Shown here one piece after another: positions 35,671 to 35,760 of a stretch of 35,760 bases of DNA (its first letter is position 1; each line of letters begins with the position of its first letter). The translations under genes were made by a program, and so were the position numbers. The notes below the pieces were generated by a model, which did not search any database, was not told the DNA's origin, and saw only the letters and a list, made by a program, of their open reading frames with translations. The stretch comes from an uncultured Verrucomicrobiota bacterium (GTDB lineage Bacteria > Verrucomicrobiota > Kiritimatiellia > RFP12 > UBA3636), in assembly GCA_949285835.1 (NCBI GenBank), contig CASEAR010000052.1, positions 1 to 35,760 of the forward strand, in the 5' to 3' direction.

Positions 35671-35760
35671 ATGCAAGCACGTGAAGGAGGAGCTCCGCCT
35701 ACCGCCCCCCGGGGGGCGGCGCGCCCCTTCCGGAAAGCAAAAGAAAAAATCCGCCGTCTG
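35671..35760 (+). CDS. Start of an unidentified gene, cut by the window end
   Basis: An ATG at 35671, preceded by AAGGG at about 7 nt, opens a frame that continues without a stop for 30 codons to the end of the window. The visible part is rich in Arg, Lys, Ala and Pro, and no domain can be recognised. It would be divergent from the PAS gene. The codons for PTAPRGAAR come from a GC palindrome, so the coding character is not certain. Confidence 0.4.
   Translation, partial: MQAREGGAPPTAPRGAARPFRKAKEKIRRL
35702..35719. repeat. Perfect 18-nt GC palindrome
   Basis: CCGCCCCCC directly followed by GGGGGGCGG forms a loopless 9-bp-arm palindrome about 30 nt into the possible partial gene. It is either coincidental coding sequence, a protein-binding site, or evidence that this stretch is not coding. 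Confidence 0.5.

Noticed and set aside
1-35760. CRISPR arrays, tRNA or rRNA genes, prophage genes
   Set aside because: No regularly spaced repeats, cloverleaf-like segments, rRNA-like stretches or phage structural proteins were seen by eye.

Overview
The window looks like a chromosomal segment of a Gram-negative, glycan-degrading anaerobe, most plausibly a PVC-group bacterium such as Lentisphaerota/Victivallales or a relative. This rests on an outer-membrane lipoprotein export system (Lol), a complete peptidoglycan step (MurC-MurB), a full six-subunit Rnf complex in the order A-B-C-D-G-E, four clan-type glycoside hydrolases, a very large secreted PA14/FN3 protein and a sigma-54-type promoter. 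The taxonomic assignment is inference; no rRNA or tRNA gene was seen.

Layout. 1-2.8 kb: a VOC-fold enzyme (+) with a clear terminator, convergent with a GH42 beta-galactosidase (-). 2.9-4.45 kb: a gene-poor stretch with only coding-like remnants. 4.45-14.4 kb: a tight plus-strand cluster pgi, GtrB/ArnC-like glycosyltransferase, ptsP, lolC/E-type permease, lolD, glycine-zipper lipoprotein, murC-murB fusion. It combines sugar-phosphate metabolism, a PEP-dependent regulatory phosphotransferase and cell-envelope assembly. 14.4-15.9 kb: a convergent MATE transporter. 16.1-17.2 kb: a decayed IS30-family transposase. 17.3-18.2 kb: two tandem hsp20 genes behind a near-perfect sigma-54 promoter and ended by a strong terminator. 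18.5-26.0 kb (-): a polysaccharide locus with a large secreted multidomain protein followed by two GH50-like paralogues. One paralogue is exported and catalytically complete. The other is cytosolic and has Ala at the nucleophile position. 26.9-28.4 kb (+): a divergent cytosolic GH20-like hexosaminidase. 29.3-34.3 kb (-): rnfABCDGE. 34.4-35.5 kb (-): a two-PAS protein without an output domain, directly upstream of rnfA. 35.67 kb to the end: the beginning of a possible plus-strand gene.

How it may work together. The GH42, GH20 and GH50-like enzymes and the secreted binding protein point to use of beta-linked galactose- and hexosamine-containing glycans. Pgi feeds sugar phosphate into glycolysis, and Rnf couples ferredoxin:NAD+ electron transfer to an ion gradient. 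The most interesting leads are the sigma-54 promoter on the hsp20 pair, the nucleophile-less GH50-like paralogue kept next to an intact one, the PAS-only protein leading the rnf operon, the altered flavinylation motif in RnfG, and a promoter-like element (TTGA.., 17-nt spacer, TTAAAT/C) shared by three unlinked transcription units. I did not find a clearly new multi-gene system.
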